Below, piece after piece: positions 27,291-36,654 of a stretch of DNA of 64,000 nt. Source of the DNA: Niabella yanshanensis (GTDB lineage: Bacteria > Bacteroidota > Bacteroidia > Chitinophagales > Chitinophagaceae); the NCBI RefSeq assembly GCF_034424215.1, contig NZ_CP139960.1:682001-746000 (forward strand), in the 5' to 3' direction. The first letter of the stretch is position 1, and the number at the start of each line of letters is the position of its first letter. The position numbers were made by a program, and so were the translations under genes. Under the pieces are notes generated by a model. The model was not told the origin of the DNA. It was given only the letters and a program-made list of their open reading frames with translations, and did not search any database.

Positions 27291-28106
27291 CTAATACTGT
27301 TCCTTCTCGTTCGGGAAATCGTTGGTTTTTACATCATTCACATATGATTTTACAGCCTCAGTTGCCTGCTCGAATATATTCAGGTACTGGCGCAGGAATT
27401 TGGGTTTAAACTCCGTATTAATGCCCAGCATATCATGCATCACCAAAACCTGCCCGTCGCAATGCTTTCCTGCTCCTATACCAATAACGGGGATATGTAT
27501 ACTTTCAGTAACTTCTTTGGCTAATTGAGCCGGTATCTTTTCCAATACCGTAGCAAAACAACCCGCTTCCTCCAGTAATTTTGCATCTTCTTTTAACTTG
27601 GCAGCCTCGGCTTCTTCTTTCGCGCGTACCGCATAGGTACCAAATTTGTAAATAGACTGGGGGGTAAGACCCAGATGTCCTATCACCGGAATTCCGGCAG
27701 ATACTATTTTTTTAATTGATTCAATAGCCTCTTCACCTCCTTCGAGCTTAATGGCATGCGCCCCGGTTTCTTTCATGATTCGTATTGCCGAAGCCAATGC
27801 GATTTCAGAATTAGATTGATACGTACCAAAAGGAAGATCAACCACTACCAGGCATCGCTGTACGCCACGGATGACGGATGAAGCATGATAGATCATCTGA
27901 TCCAGAGTAATGGGCAAAGTGGTTTCATGCCCGGCCATTACATTGGATGCCGAATCTCCCACTAATATCACATCAATACCTGCACTGTCAATGATGCGTG
28001 CAAATGAATAATCATATGCGGTGAGCATAGATATTTTTTCACCCGCCTGTTTCATCATCATCAGGGTATTGGTGGTAATACGTTTTACTTCTTTATTTAT
28101 GGACAC
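27291..28106 (-). CDS. panB: 3-methyl-2-oxobutanoate hydroxymethyltransferase
   Basis: A 271-residue TIM-barrel enzyme of cytoplasmic pantothenate synthesis. It transfers a hydroxymethyl group from 5,10-methylene-THF to alpha-ketoisovalerate, giving ketopantoate. Signatures are [67 protein letters not shown] and [20 protein letters not shown]. It lies just after the ppx gene. panC is located separately, 9 kb away, on the same strand. Confidence 0.96.
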   Translation of the reverse strand: MSINKEVKRITTNTLMMMKQAGEKISMLTAYDYSFARIIDSAGIDVILVGDSASNVMAGHETTLPITLDQMIYHASSVIRGVQRCLVVVDLPFGTYQSNSEIALASAIRIMKETGAHAIKLEGGEEAIESIKKIVSAGIPVIGHLGLTPQSIYKFGTYAVRAKEEAEAAKLKEDAKLLEEAGCFATVLEKIPAQLAKEVTESIHIPVIGIGAGKHCDGQVLVMHDMLGINTEFKPKFLRQYLNIFEQATEAVKSYVNDVKTNDFPNEKEQY

Positions 28107-28156
28107 GATTATAAAAATTGAAAAGTGAAATTAGCATTTATTATGTTAGGAACTGG

Positions 28157-29047
28157 TTATTCCAGGCTTTTAATTACCTCATCATATAAGGCATGGGTCA
28201 AGCCGTCTGCCAATCCGATCTTAGGAACCAGTATTTCCTCGGCGCCTCCCCATTTTAATACATTAATATAAATGAGCAGGGCAGGAATAATCACATCGGC
28301 ACGATCTTCCCGGAGTTTGTACGCGCTCATGCGTTCCTGCAAATTAAGACTGCTCATTTCTTTGTAAAAATCGCGTAGCAGCATTAGTGGCAGGGGACGC
28401 CCTTCTTTTCTTTTAGACAGCGAGAACACTTTGTTAATGTTACCGCCGCTACCAATACCCATCACTTTTTTAGCATCCTTCACCTGTGCTTTTATTGTAT
28501 CCTTCATTTCCTCCCACTGTTCTTCCTTTACCTGCTGTTTTAAAAGACGGATGGTTCCTATATTAAAAGATTGCTTGAAGATCACTTTTTCATTCAGAAA
28601 AAAAGTAATTTCGGTGCTACCGCCACCTACATCTATATATAAATACAGTACATCTTTTTCCAAGCCCTCTGCAATATGTGTTTCATAAATAAGAGCGGCT
28701 TCCACATCGCCTGATATAATTTCTATATCGATACCCGTTTCCTTTTTTACCTTCTTTATGATTTCCTTTGAGTTCCGGGCATCCCGCATGGCTGACGTAG
28801 CACAGGCTTTCAGGTGTTTAATGTCATAGGCATCCAGTAAATTCCGGTAAGCCTTCATAGTAGATATTAGGCGACCTGCTCTTTCCTCCGATATCTCACC
28901 GGTGTCAAATACATCGAACCCCAAGCGCAGCGGTACCCGTATCAGGTTCGATTTGATGAATTCGGGTTGCTTTCTTTTACTAAGAAATACATCTGTGATT
29001 AATAACCTTGCTGCGTTACTTCCTATATCGATGGCTGCCAGTTTCAT
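28157..29047 (-). CDS. Ppx/GppA-family exopolyphosphatase
   Basis: A 296-residue ASKHA-fold phosphatase: AAIDIGSNAARLLITD near the N terminus, ATSAMRDARN and YIDVGGGSTEI. It corresponds to the short form with only the catalytic core, without the C-terminal HD-like domain of E. coli Ppx. It should hydrolyse polyphosphate and/or pppGpp. It follows ppk1 by 109 bases on the same strand, pairing polyphosphate synthesis and breakdown. Confidence 0.92.
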   Translation of the reverse strand: MKLAAIDIGSNAARLLITDVFLSKRKQPEFIKSNLIRVPLRLGFDVFDTGEISEERAGRLISTMKAYRNLLDAYDIKHLKACATSAMRDARNSKEIIKKVKKETGIDIEIISGDVEAALIYETHIAEGLEKDVLYLYIDVGGGSTEITFFLNEKVIFKQSFNIGTIRLLKQQVKEEQWEEMKDTIKAQVKDAKKVMGIGSGGNINKVFSLSKRKEGRPLPLMLLRDFYKEMSSLNLQERMSAYKLREDRADVIIPALLIYINVLKWGGAEEILVPKIGLADGLTHALYDEVIKSLE

Positions 29048-29156
29048 CCGTTCCTCTTTTATAAATTATAGCCTGATCAATAACCGGGTATACCAAAATA
29101 CCCCGGGCTATCGGATCAAAAATATGAATATCTCAGTTCCTGTGACGCTGCAAATA

Positions 29157-31214
29157 TCAGTAAGATTTATTAGCGAGATAATTATAAATTTCTTCCTGCG
29201 ATCTTACTTCTTCCTTGTTCTTCCTTTTTACATACTCATTATTGAGTTCGTTATTCAAAATCCTTGCCTTAGTATTGTCTTTGAGCTGAATATTCAGAAT
29301 ATCGATTAATTCCTGTTTCAGGTCTTCGCTTTTAATAGGGCAGGTAGCTTCAACACGATGCTCAATATTACGAATCATCCAATCGGCTGAAGAAATATAC
29401 ACTTTGTGATCGCCACGATTATGAAAGACCCAAACACGGGCATGTTCCAGGTATTCGTCTATGATGCTGATGGCTTTTATGGGCTCTTTAAATTTTTTAC
29501 TTTCTGACTGCATACAGAATATCCCTCTCACAATTAACTTAATAACTACCCCTGCTTTGGCGGCTTCTGTCAGTTTTTCGATCAACCTCGCATCGGCCAT
29601 CGAATTCATTTTAAGGATAATTTCAGCTGCATGTCCTTTGCGCGCAGCGGCCATTTCGGCTTCAATTAGCTTATTCAATTCTGTTCGAATGAACCCCGGA
29701 CTAGGTATTAAAGTTCTGCATTTTTCCAGGAAATGAAATCCCGTATCAGGCTTTTCAAGGAAATTAAAGATACGGTTCACATCTGCCATGATAAACCGGT
29801 TCGAGGTCAACAGGCAATGGTCGCCATACAGTTTGGCCGTTTTTTCATTTACATTACCGGTGCTCACAAAGCCATAATGATGCGTTTTGCTTTTGATCCG
29901 TTTCTTGATCACACAGATCTTGGCATGCACTTTCATGTCCTGGATGCCAGTTAAAACTTTAGCGCCTATGTCAGTAAGTACCTGCTGCCATTGCAAATTA
30001 GCTTCTTCATCGAAACGAGCCTTTAACTCCATCATTACCGTCACCTCTTTCCCGTTACGCACCGCATTTACCAGTGCATTTATAATTTTAGATTGCGAGG
30101 CCAGCCGATAACAGGCTATTTTTATAGAAACCACATCCGGATCAAATGCCGCCTCCCTGATCATATCAACAACCGGACTAAAACTGTGGTAAGGGAAATT
30201 CAACAATACATCGCGTTTCATCAACACATCTCCCACGCGCTCGTCCTGCAGCAGCGGATGTATAAAAGGTTGTTTACGCTTGGCTTTATGCGTGAAAACC
30301 TGCGAAGGAAAGTCCATAAAATGCCTGAAATTATGGATACTTCCTCCCGGCATCAGGTTATCCTTTTTTGTTAATCCCAGGCGTGCCAGCAGGTATTCAA
30401 GAAACCCTGGGTCCATATTCTCATCGTAAGCAAGACGAATGGGTTTACCTTTTTTACGGTTTTTAAGCCCTTTTTCCAGCTTTTGTATAATGGTAGTGGT
30501 ATCAGAATTGTCAATATCCAGCTCAGCATCTCTCGTAAACTTAAAAATATGTGCCTGGAATTCGTCGTACCCCATAAAACTAAAAATATCGGGCAGGTTA
30601 AACTTAATGGCATCTTCAAGCAACATAATATCGTGTGTGCCCTCTTTTGATGGCAAAACGATAAAACGACTACCTACTGCAGTTACAGGAACTTCTATAA
30701 TAGCATATTTCCTGTCAGCTTTATCAGAACTTTTAGACATCACTACTCCTAAAAAGATCGACTTATCTCTCAGGTTCGGAAATTTCTTGATGTTTTCAAC
30801 CATCAGCGGCACCATATTAGCGCTCACTTCATTGTCGAAAAAGTCCAGTATAAATTTCTTTTGTTCTCCATTCAATTGCTTATCATTCTTAAGAAAAATA
30901 TGCTGATTATTCATTTCTGCCAATACCTCGGCCCATACTTTCTCAAATGCCGCCTGGTGTTCTGCGTTGACACGCTGCACTTCATCCAAAATTCTCTGAG
31001 GATTTTTCTCGGCATGCATTTTCATCTTGGTTTCTATTTGCAGCATCCTTTTAAGTGACGCCACACGTACACGAAAGAATTCATCCCGGTTATTGGAAAA
31101 AATGCCCAGAAACTTAACCCGCTCTTTTAAAGGCACTGTATGATCCGATGCTTCCTGCAAAACCCTCTCGTTAAATGATAGCCAGCTAATATCTCTTGGA
31201 ATAAGTTTCAACAT
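29157..31214 (-). CDS. ppk1: polyphosphate kinase 1
   Basis: A 685-residue PPK1, the usual length. N-terminal domain ISWLSFNERVLQEA; middle domain; two phospholipase-D-like C-terminal domains with the autophosphorylated His region DMKVHAKICVIKKR and YGFVSTGNVNEKTAKLYGDH, then YISSADWMIRNIEHRVEA. It makes polyphosphate from ATP reversibly. Unusual residues are not seen. It lies upstream of the Ppx/GppA gene and divergent from pdhA. Confidence 0.96.
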   Translation of the reverse strand: MLKLIPRDISWLSFNERVLQEASDHTVPLKERVKFLGIFSNNRDEFFRVRVASLKRMLQIETKMKMHAEKNPQRILDEVQRVNAEHQAAFEKVWAEVLAEMNNQHIFLKNDKQLNGEQKKFILDFFDNEVSANMVPLMVENIKKFPNLRDKSIFLGVVMSKSSDKADRKYAIIEVPVTAVGSRFIVLPSKEGTHDIMLLEDAIKFNLPDIFSFMGYDEFQAHIFKFTRDAELDIDNSDTTTIIQKLEKGLKNRKKGKPIRLAYDENMDPGFLEYLLARLGLTKKDNLMPGGSIHNFRHFMDFPSQVFTHKAKRKQPFIHPLLQDERVGDVLMKRDVLLNFPYHSFSPVVDMIREAAFDPDVVSIKIACYRLASQSKIINALVNAVRNGKEVTVMMELKARFDEEANLQWQQVLTDIGAKVLTGIQDMKVHAKICVIKKRIKSKTHHYGFVSTGNVNEKTAKLYGDHCLLTSNRFIMADVNRIFNFLEKPDTGFHFLEKCRTLIPSPGFIRTELNKLIEAEMAAARKGHAAEIILKMNSMADARLIEKLTEAAKAGVVIKLIVRGIFCMQSESKKFKEPIKAISIIDEYLEHARVWVFHNRGDHKVYISSADWMIRNIEHRVEATCPIKSEDLKQELIDILNIQLKDNTKARILNNELNNEYVKRKNKEEVRSQEEIYNYLANKSY

Positions 31215-31394
31215 TGTAATTTAAGTTTTCAATATATAAAAAATATCCGATAAATATAGGATACCCGCTTCTGCCTGATTGAAAACTAACTTTAAGTATT
31301 TATTATTTTTTTATATAAGAGAAGTTCCATGTAATAGTGTGTCTTTTCCTAATGAAAAACCTGCTATCCAGTGCAAAACCTTCACTAACAGCTA

Positions 31395-31425
31395 TTGGTT
31401 TTAAATGCTTTTTTCCCTTACTTTG
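31395..31425 (+). promoter_or_regulatory. putative promoter of pdhA
   Basis: TTG at 31395-31397 and TACTTTG at 31419-31425, separated by 21 bases, fit the Bacteroidota -33/-7 pattern. The GTG start follows at 31464. Confidence 0.45.
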
Positions 31426-31463
31426 CACTCCACGGAGGGGTTCTTCGGACAAAAATTTAGCGA

Positions 31464-32459
31464 GTGGCAACAAAATTTTCTAAAGAAACATATTTATACT
31501 GGTATGAATTGATGCAATTGATTCGCCAGTTTGAACTTACAGCAGAAGAAAAGTATAAAATGGAAGGTAAAATACGCGGATTCTTTCACGCGTATGTGGG
31601 TCAGGAAGCTATTGCAGCAGGTTGCATGACCGCAACGAAACCTGATGACATGTTCATTACAGCTTATCGTGACCACGGATTAGCGATTGCTAAAGGTGTA
31701 TCGGTTGATAGTTGTATGGCCGAATTGTACGGAAAAGCTACTGGTTGTGCAAAGGGTAAAGGAGGAAGTATGCACTTCTTTGGTAAAAAAGAAAATTTCT
31801 ATGGAGGTCATGGTATCGTTGGTGCCCAGATCGGTACCGGTACAGGTTTGGCTTTTGCTGAACATTACAAAGATACCGACAATGTAGTACTTTGCTTTTT
31901 TGGAGACGGCGCTGCGAGGCAGGGCATTTTACACGAGAGCTTTAACCTGGCCATGCTTTGGAAATTGCCTGTAATTTACATTTGTGAGAACAATAACTAT
32001 GCAATGGGTACCTCTGTTGAGCGTACCTCAAACGTAACTGATATTTATAAATTGGGTGCAGGTTTTGATATGCCATCGGCTGTGGTTGACGGCATGAGCC
32101 CTGAGTCGGTACACGATGCTATTGCTGAAGCAGTAAAACGTGCGCGTGAAAAAGGCGGTCCAACATTGTTGGAGATTAAAACCTACCGTTATAAAGGACA
32201 CTCTATTAGTGATCCTCAAAAATACAGGACCAAGGATGAGGTAGATGAGTACAAATCCAAGGATCCTATCTCTATCCTGAAAAAGAATATCCTGGACAAT
32301 AGCTATGCTACTGAAGAGGTATTGAATGAAATTGATGCCCGTTGTGAAGAAGTGGTTGCCAATTCTGTAAAATTTGCAGAAGAAAGTCCGCTGCCTAATG
32401 ACGACGAAGTACTGAAGGATGTTTATATGGATCAGAACTATCCTTTCATTGTTGATTAA
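31464..32459 (+). CDS. pdhA: pyruvate dehydrogenase E1 component, alpha subunit
   Basis: A 331-residue thiamine-diphosphate enzyme subunit. Signatures are GFFHAYVGQEAIAAG, TAYRDHG, GKGGSMHFF and the ThDP motif GDGAARQGILHESFNLA...NNYAMGTS. With the beta subunit it decarboxylates pyruvate for the pyruvate dehydrogenase complex. The start is GTG, giving the common N terminus VATKFSKETYLYWYE. The beta subunit is not adjacent; the next genes are a TPR protein and ribH. Confidence 0.93.
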   Translation: MATKFSKETYLYWYELMQLIRQFELTAEEKYKMEGKIRGFFHAYVGQEAIAAGCMTATKPDDMFITAYRDHGLAIAKGVSVDSCMAELYGKATGCAKGKGGSMHFFGKKENFYGGHGIVGAQIGTGTGLAFAEHYKDTDNVVLCFFGDGAARQGILHESFNLAMLWKLPVIYICENNNYAMGTSVERTSNVTDIYKLGAGFDMPSAVVDGMSPESVHDAIAEAVKRAREKGGPTLLEIKTYRYKGHSISDPQKYRTKDEVDEYKSKDPISILKKNILDNSYATEEVLNEIDARCEEVVANSVKFAEESPLPNDDEVLKDVYMDQNYPFIVD

Positions 32460-32484
32460 TATTAAAATTTCTATCACTAATAAA

Positions 32485-33183
32485 ATGGCAGATAACACAA
32501 ACCAACAAGCTGGTAATGAAACGCTTGAACAAAACGAAACTGTTGAAAAAGCAAAGCAGGTTTGGAGCAAAAATGGCAAAAACATTTCTCTTTTCCTGGG
32601 CGTTGTGGTGGTTGCAGTGGGCGGTTTTTTTGCATACAAAAACTTTGTAAAAGGACCTAAAGAAGCCGAAGCAGCAGATAAAATCTATAAAGCTGAACAA
32701 TATTATGAAATGGATTCTATCAACCTTGCTTTGAATGGTGATGGTGTAAATCCGGGTTTCATAAAAGTTGCTGACAATTACAGCGGTACCTCAAAAGGGA
32801 ACCTTGCTAATTTTTATGCAGGTAGCTGTTATATTAAATTGAATCAGAATGAAAAAGCTGTTGAATATTTAAAAGATTTCAGCACCGACTCCAAACAAAT
32901 TCAGCAGCGCGCTTATTTACTATTGGGAGACGCTTATGGTGACCTGGGTAAGGGAACTGAGGCCTTGGATTATTATAAAAAAGCAGCGAATCATTTTGAA
33001 GCAGACCCTCAACAAAGCTCTGATGCGTTGTTCAGAGGTGCTTTTTTAGCACAGCATGTGTTAAACAACAAAGACGAAGCAATTGCACTTTTTAAAGAAT
33101 TAAAAGAAAAATATCCCCGTACACAGCAAGGTTTTGAAGCTGATAAGTACCTGGCACAGTTAGGGGTGTATAATGTTAATTAA
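32485..33183 (+). CDS. membrane-anchored TPR protein
   Basis: A 232-residue protein with a cytoplasmic N-terminal tail, one membrane helix (about 36-56, NISLFLGVVVVAVGGFFAYK) and three or four TPR-like repeats in the exported domain (YAGSCYIKLNQNEKAVEYL, LLGDAYGDLGKGTEALDYYK, KDEAIALFKELKEKYP). The chosen ATG (MADNTNQQAG) excludes a leader that overlaps pdhA. It is of the TPR_21/YfgM-like type, often a chaperone-related assembly factor. Two bases separate it from ribH. Confidence 0.85.
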   Translation: MADNTNQQAGNETLEQNETVEKAKQVWSKNGKNISLFLGVVVVAVGGFFAYKNFVKGPKEAEAADKIYKAEQYYEMDSINLALNGDGVNPGFIKVADNYSGTSKGNLANFYAGSCYIKLNQNEKAVEYLKDFSTDSKQIQQRAYLLLGDAYGDLGKGTEALDYYKKAANHFEADPQQSSDALFRGAFLAQHVLNNKDEAIALFKELKEKYPRTQQGFEADKYLAQLGVYNVN

Positions 33184-33185
33184 TA

Positions 33186-33662
33186 ATGGCATCAACTGGT
33201 AACAGTAATTTATTAAATACCAATACTGGCATCTTTAAACAGGATGCCTTTATTGTTTTAGTAAAAACAGAATGGAACGCAAATATTGTAGACGAGCTGG
33301 AAGCCGGCTGTTTACGTATATTGAAGCAATATAATGCAAGGGTGGAGGTATTGATCGTGCCGGGTTGCGTAGAAATCCCTTTTGCCATTAACCGGCATTG
33401 GAACAAAGCCAAGCAACAATTCGACGAACCGCATGCTTACATCGCGCTTGGAGCAGTTATAAAGGGCGATACACCACACTTTGATTATGTATGCAAAATG
33501 GTAGCCGATGGTATTTTACAATTAAACCTGATGTTGCCCGTACCTACTATATTTGGCGTGTTAACGGTAAATACCGAAGAGCAGGCGGTCGAAAGAATAG
33601 GCGGCAAACACGGGCATAAGGGCGAGGAAGCTGCTATAACGGCGCTTAAAATGCTGGAATGA
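33186..33662 (+). CDS. ribH: 6,7-dimethyl-8-ribityllumazine synthase
   Basis: A 158-residue enzyme of riboflavin synthesis that condenses 5-amino-6-ribitylaminouracil with dihydroxybutanone phosphate. Signatures are TEWNANIVDELEAG, VPGCVEIPFAI, ALGAVIKGDTPHFDYVC and PTIFGVLTVNTEEQAVERIGG with the following KHGHKGEEAA. The product usually forms a 60-mer capsid. Start codon lies 2 bases after the TPR gene stop. Confidence 0.96.
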   Translation: MASTGNSNLLNTNTGIFKQDAFIVLVKTEWNANIVDELEAGCLRILKQYNARVEVLIVPGCVEIPFAINRHWNKAKQQFDEPHAYIALGAVIKGDTPHFDYVCKMVADGILQLNLMLPVPTIFGVLTVNTEEQAVERIGGKHGHKGEEAAITALKMLE

Positions 33663-33750
33663 TAAGAATGTACGATGTACATCCCTGGTGTACGTATAAC
33701 GTAACCGTACATCAAACTTCGTACATACGTATCATGCTGTCATCAGTCAA

Positions 33751-33867
33751 CTCTTAAACGGGTGCATAACATTTTTTTGAATTTTAGTATTTTTTTACCG
33801 CTGAGGCGCAAAATTTTACGCTAAGAACGCGGAGTTGCAGAAAAAATGTTATGTACCCCTCTTAAAC
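33751..33867. mobile_element. 99-bp MITE-like element with 9-bp target duplication
   Basis: The direct repeat CTCTTAAAC occurs at 33751-33759 and 33859-33867. Between them, 33760-33858 begins GGGTGCATAACATTTTTT and ends with the near-perfect inverted repeat (AAAAAATGTTATGTACCC). The core carries a CCGC...GCGG hairpin. Too short to encode a transposase, so it would move in trans. It is inserted 13 bases before the start of the Fe-S gene. Confidence 0.65.
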
Positions 33868-33880
33868 TGTTAACTCAATT

Positions 33881-34603
33881 ATGCACAACGTTCATATATT
33901 TATTCCCTGCTTTGTTGACCAGTTATATCCTGAAACGGGTTTTAATATGGTAAAGGTGCTGGAAAAGTTCGGTTGTACAGTTTATTACAACAGCAATCAA
34001 ACCTGTTGTGGGCAACCGGCCTTTAATGCGGGTTTCCGGGATCAGTCAAAGGCCGTATGCAACAAGTTTATCAACGATTTTAAGGATGCTGAATATATAG
34101 TGGCGCCCAGCGCCAGCTGCGTCGGTTTCATTCGCAATTATTATCAGAAATTGTTTGATAACTCATCTCTGCATAATGAGGTGAAGTCAATGGCGGCCCG
34201 CACTTTCGAGTTTTCAGAATTCCTGCTTAATATACTAAAGGTGGATAATTGCGGCGCCGAATTAAATGGCCTTGCCACCTATCACGATAGCTGTGCCGCA
34301 CTTCGCGAATGTAAAATAAAAGAGGGTCCGCGGCAATTACTGGGAAATGTAAAGGGACTGTATCTCACCGAAATGAATGATGTGGAAACCTGTTGTGGCT
34401 TTGGCGGTACTTTCGCTGTAAAGTTTCCCGGAATATCGGTAGGTATGGGGGAGCAAAAGGTAGAAAATGCCATTGCAACAGACGCCGACTATATCATTAG
34501 CACTGATCTTTCCTGCCTGATGCACCTGCAGGGATATATTAATGGAAAAGGTTACCGTATCAAACCTATGCACTTGGCCGATGTGTTGGCAAGTGGCTGG
34601 TAG
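33881..34603 (+). CDS. CCG-domain Fe-S protein, LutA/YkgE-like
   Basis: A 240-residue protein with two cysteine-rich CCG modules: SNQTCCGQPAFNAGF (about 43-51) and VETCCGFGGTFAVKF (about 169-178), with accompanying conserved Cys (PSASCVG, DSCAALRECK). These modules bind Fe-S clusters in LutA, GlpC and heterodisulfide reductase. LutA acts with LutB and LutC in L-lactate oxidation, but no lutBC is adjacent here. Its leader carries a MITE insertion. Confidence 0.88.
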   Translation: MHNVHIFIPCFVDQLYPETGFNMVKVLEKFGCTVYYNSNQTCCGQPAFNAGFRDQSKAVCNKFINDFKDAEYIVAPSASCVGFIRNYYQKLFDNSSLHNEVKSMAARTFEFSEFLLNILKVDNCGAELNGLATYHDSCAALRECKIKEGPRQLLGNVKGLYLTEMNDVETCCGFGGTFAVKFPGISVGMGEQKVENAIATDADYIISTDLSCLMHLQGYINGKGYRIKPMHLADVLASGW

Positions 34604-34607
34604 CCTT

Positions 34608-34868
34608 TTACTTTTCTGTATTACGCGATTTCAGCTCCGCATTTATTTGTCCTAATCTCATAAAACTGGGGAGAAGAGAAAGCATGGCAACCGGAATTAC
34701 AAAGATAATCATGTAGTTCCTGCTCTTCAATACAAGATAGAACAGGATCAGGCAGGCTACCAACATAACGATGCCCAGTCCAAAAGCTACCCCGGTAAGT
34801 GTTTTCTTTTGCTTAAGAAGCTCCTCTGTGGTTAAGTCAGTTACAACATTGCTCGCCTTTTTAGCCAT
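34608..34868 (-). CDS. small two-helix membrane protein
   Basis: An 86-residue protein with an N-terminal charged cytoplasmic segment and two membrane helices (about 26-46 and 52-70), ending in a charged tail. Found often in Chitinophagaceae-type genomes in my recollection, but no named family is certain. It lies 23 bases downstream of the sulfhydrylase gene on the same strand. Confidence 0.6.
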   Translation of the reverse strand: MAKKASNVVTDLTTEELLKQKKTLTGVAFGLGIVMLVACLILFYLVLKSRNYMIIFVIPVAMLSLLPSFMRLGQINAELKSRNTEK

Positions 34869-34891
34869 TGTCTCATTTTTAGTTCGTGTTG

Positions 34892-36076
34892 TTAGTTAAT
34901 GCTGCTTAAAGCCTGCTCAATATCGTAAATCACATCGTCCGGGTGTTCCAAACCCACTGAAATACGAATCAGACCAGGTGTAATGCCCACTTTAGAACGT
35001 TCTTCTTCACTTAATTTAGAATGGGTGGTGCTTGCCGGATGAGAAGCGATGCTACGCGAATCACCCAGGTTAGGCGTAAGTGATAATAATTGCAGTGCGT
35101 CCATAAATTTGCGGCCTGCCTCAACGCCCCCTTTTATTTCAAAACAAACAATACCGCCGCCAGCGCTCATTTGCTTTTTAGCTATTTCATGTTGAGGATG
35201 AGAAGGAAGAAAAGGATACTTCACCCATTCCAGTTGAGCATTCTTTTGCAGCTTCTCAGCAACCTTCAACGCATTGGCAGAATGACGGGTAATACGTACG
35301 TCTAATGTTTCAAGACTTTTGGTTAGTACCCAGGCATTAAAAGCGGAAAGAGTAGGACCCGAATTACGGCAAAACAGGTACACTTCGTTGATTAGTTCTT
35401 TTTTGCCGGCAATAACGCCACCTAAAACACGTCCCTGCCCATCAATCCATTTGGTGGCAGAATGAATCACCAGGTCAGCACCAAAATCAGCGGGGGTCTG
35501 CAAGAATGGAGTGGCAAAACAATTATCTACATTAAATATAAGGTTATGTTTCTTTGCTAATCGGCCTGCTTTTTCCAGGTCGATCAGCTCTAATTGCGGA
35601 TTGGTGGGTGTTTCGAGGTAAAGCATTTTAGTATTCGGCTTTACCGAAGCTTCCCAGTTATCAATATCAGCTGCATCAACTAACGTAAATTCAATACCGA
35701 ATTTCCCCAGAAACTTCGTAACAACGGTATTAGTACCGCCGAACATCGAACGGCAACACAGCAGGTGATCGCCTGTCTTCAAAAGCGCCATAAAGGAATT
35801 AAATACGGCTGCCATACCGCTCGCAACCGCAAAACCTGCTTCACACTTCTCTAACAACGCAATTTTATGCGCAAATTCATCCACGGTGGGATTGCTGTAG
35901 CGACTGTAAATATTATCGTCAGACTCATCTGCAAACGCAGCACGCATCGACTCAGCGTTTTCGAAAGTAAAGCTACTGGTCAAAAACAGGGGGGTAGAAT
36001 GCTCCATTTGCTGAGTGCGTTCTGTTTGGGTTCTTACTGCAATGGTCGAGGGGTGGAGTGGTCGTTTGTTGCTCAA
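34892..36076 (-). CDS. metZ: O-succinylhomoserine sulfhydrylase-like PLP enzyme
   Basis: A 394-residue Cys/Met-metabolism PLP enzyme. The PLP lysine is in VIHSATKWIDGQGRVLGGV, and YSRYSNPTVDEF and ASGMAAVFNSFMAL are typical. The DGQGRVLGG context favours O-succinylhomoserine sulfhydrylase (MetZ) over cystathionine gamma-synthase or gamma-lyase, though paralogues are hard to separate by eye. It would form homocysteine directly from sulfide for methionine synthesis. The small membrane protein gene lies immediately downstream. Confidence 0.82.
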   Translation of the reverse strand: MSNKRPLHPSTIAVRTQTERTQQMEHSTPLFLTSSFTFENAESMRAAFADESDDNIYSRYSNPTVDEFAHKIALLEKCEAGFAVASGMAAVFNSFMALLKTGDHLLCCRSMFGGTNTVVTKFLGKFGIEFTLVDAADIDNWEASVKPNTKMLYLETPTNPQLELIDLEKAGRLAKKHNLIFNVDNCFATPFLQTPADFGADLVIHSATKWIDGQGRVLGGVIAGKKELINEVYLFCRNSGPTLSAFNAWVLTKSLETLDVRITRHSANALKVAEKLQKNAQLEWVKYPFLPSHPQHEIAKKQMSAGGGIVCFEIKGGVEAGRKFMDALQLLSLTPNLGDSRSIASHPASTTHSKLSEEERSKVGITPGLIRISVGLEHPDDVIYDIEQALSSIN

Positions 36077-36133
36077 CGTTTATTCTTTTAATTTCGGGTC
36101 TTTGATTGTTTTGCTATTCGAAACAAGTATCTA

Positions 36134-36565
36134 TCAACTCGGTTGTTTAATAATTACCTGTGTTTTGATTTCGGCACCCGCTTTAACAAGGGTAATGGCT
36201 ACCGAGCAATATTTGGTGATGGAGATCTCAACGGCACGTTTTGCTTTATCTTCATCTACATTACCAGTGATTTCAAAAATCATTTCAATATTTTTCCATA
36301 AAGACGGCTCCACATTGGGTTCACGTTCTCCGTTAACGGTTACCTCATAGTCAATAACTTCCTGGCGCTGTTTTTTCAAAATGCTGATCACATCAATACT
36401 GGAGCAGGCTGCCAATGCGTTCAGTAAAAGCTGCATAGGGCGTGCACCATATTCAAGACCGCCCATATTGGGGTTGGTATCGGTTTTCACTACTGTTCCA
36501 TTCTCATTAATGGTATCAAAACCATATTCTCCACTTACCCTTTTCAATTTTACTGTATTCATCAT
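36134..36565 (-). CDS. OsmC-family protein
   Basis: A 143-residue OsmC/Ohr-fold protein: GARPMQLLLNALAACSSIDVISIL carries the first conserved cysteine. The second is in ITKYCSVAITLVKAGAEI. Family members reduce organic hydroperoxides or act in redox stress. The pattern here is the YhfA-like OsmC subgroup; the substrate is not known. Monocistronic in appearance. Confidence 0.9.
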   Translation of the reverse strand: MMNTVKLKRVSGEYGFDTINENGTVVKTDTNPNMGGLEYGARPMQLLLNALAACSSIDVISILKKQRQEVIDYEVTVNGEREPNVEPSLWKNIEMIFEITGNVDEDKAKRAVEISITKYCSVAITLVKAGAEIKTQVIIKQPS

Positions 36566-36654
36566 TATAAGATTATTATTTAAAGGTTCTACTATGATCT
36601 ATAAATTGATCCTTTTGCGCGTGCAAAAGTATTTCAATTAAGGCAGCTTTCCAA

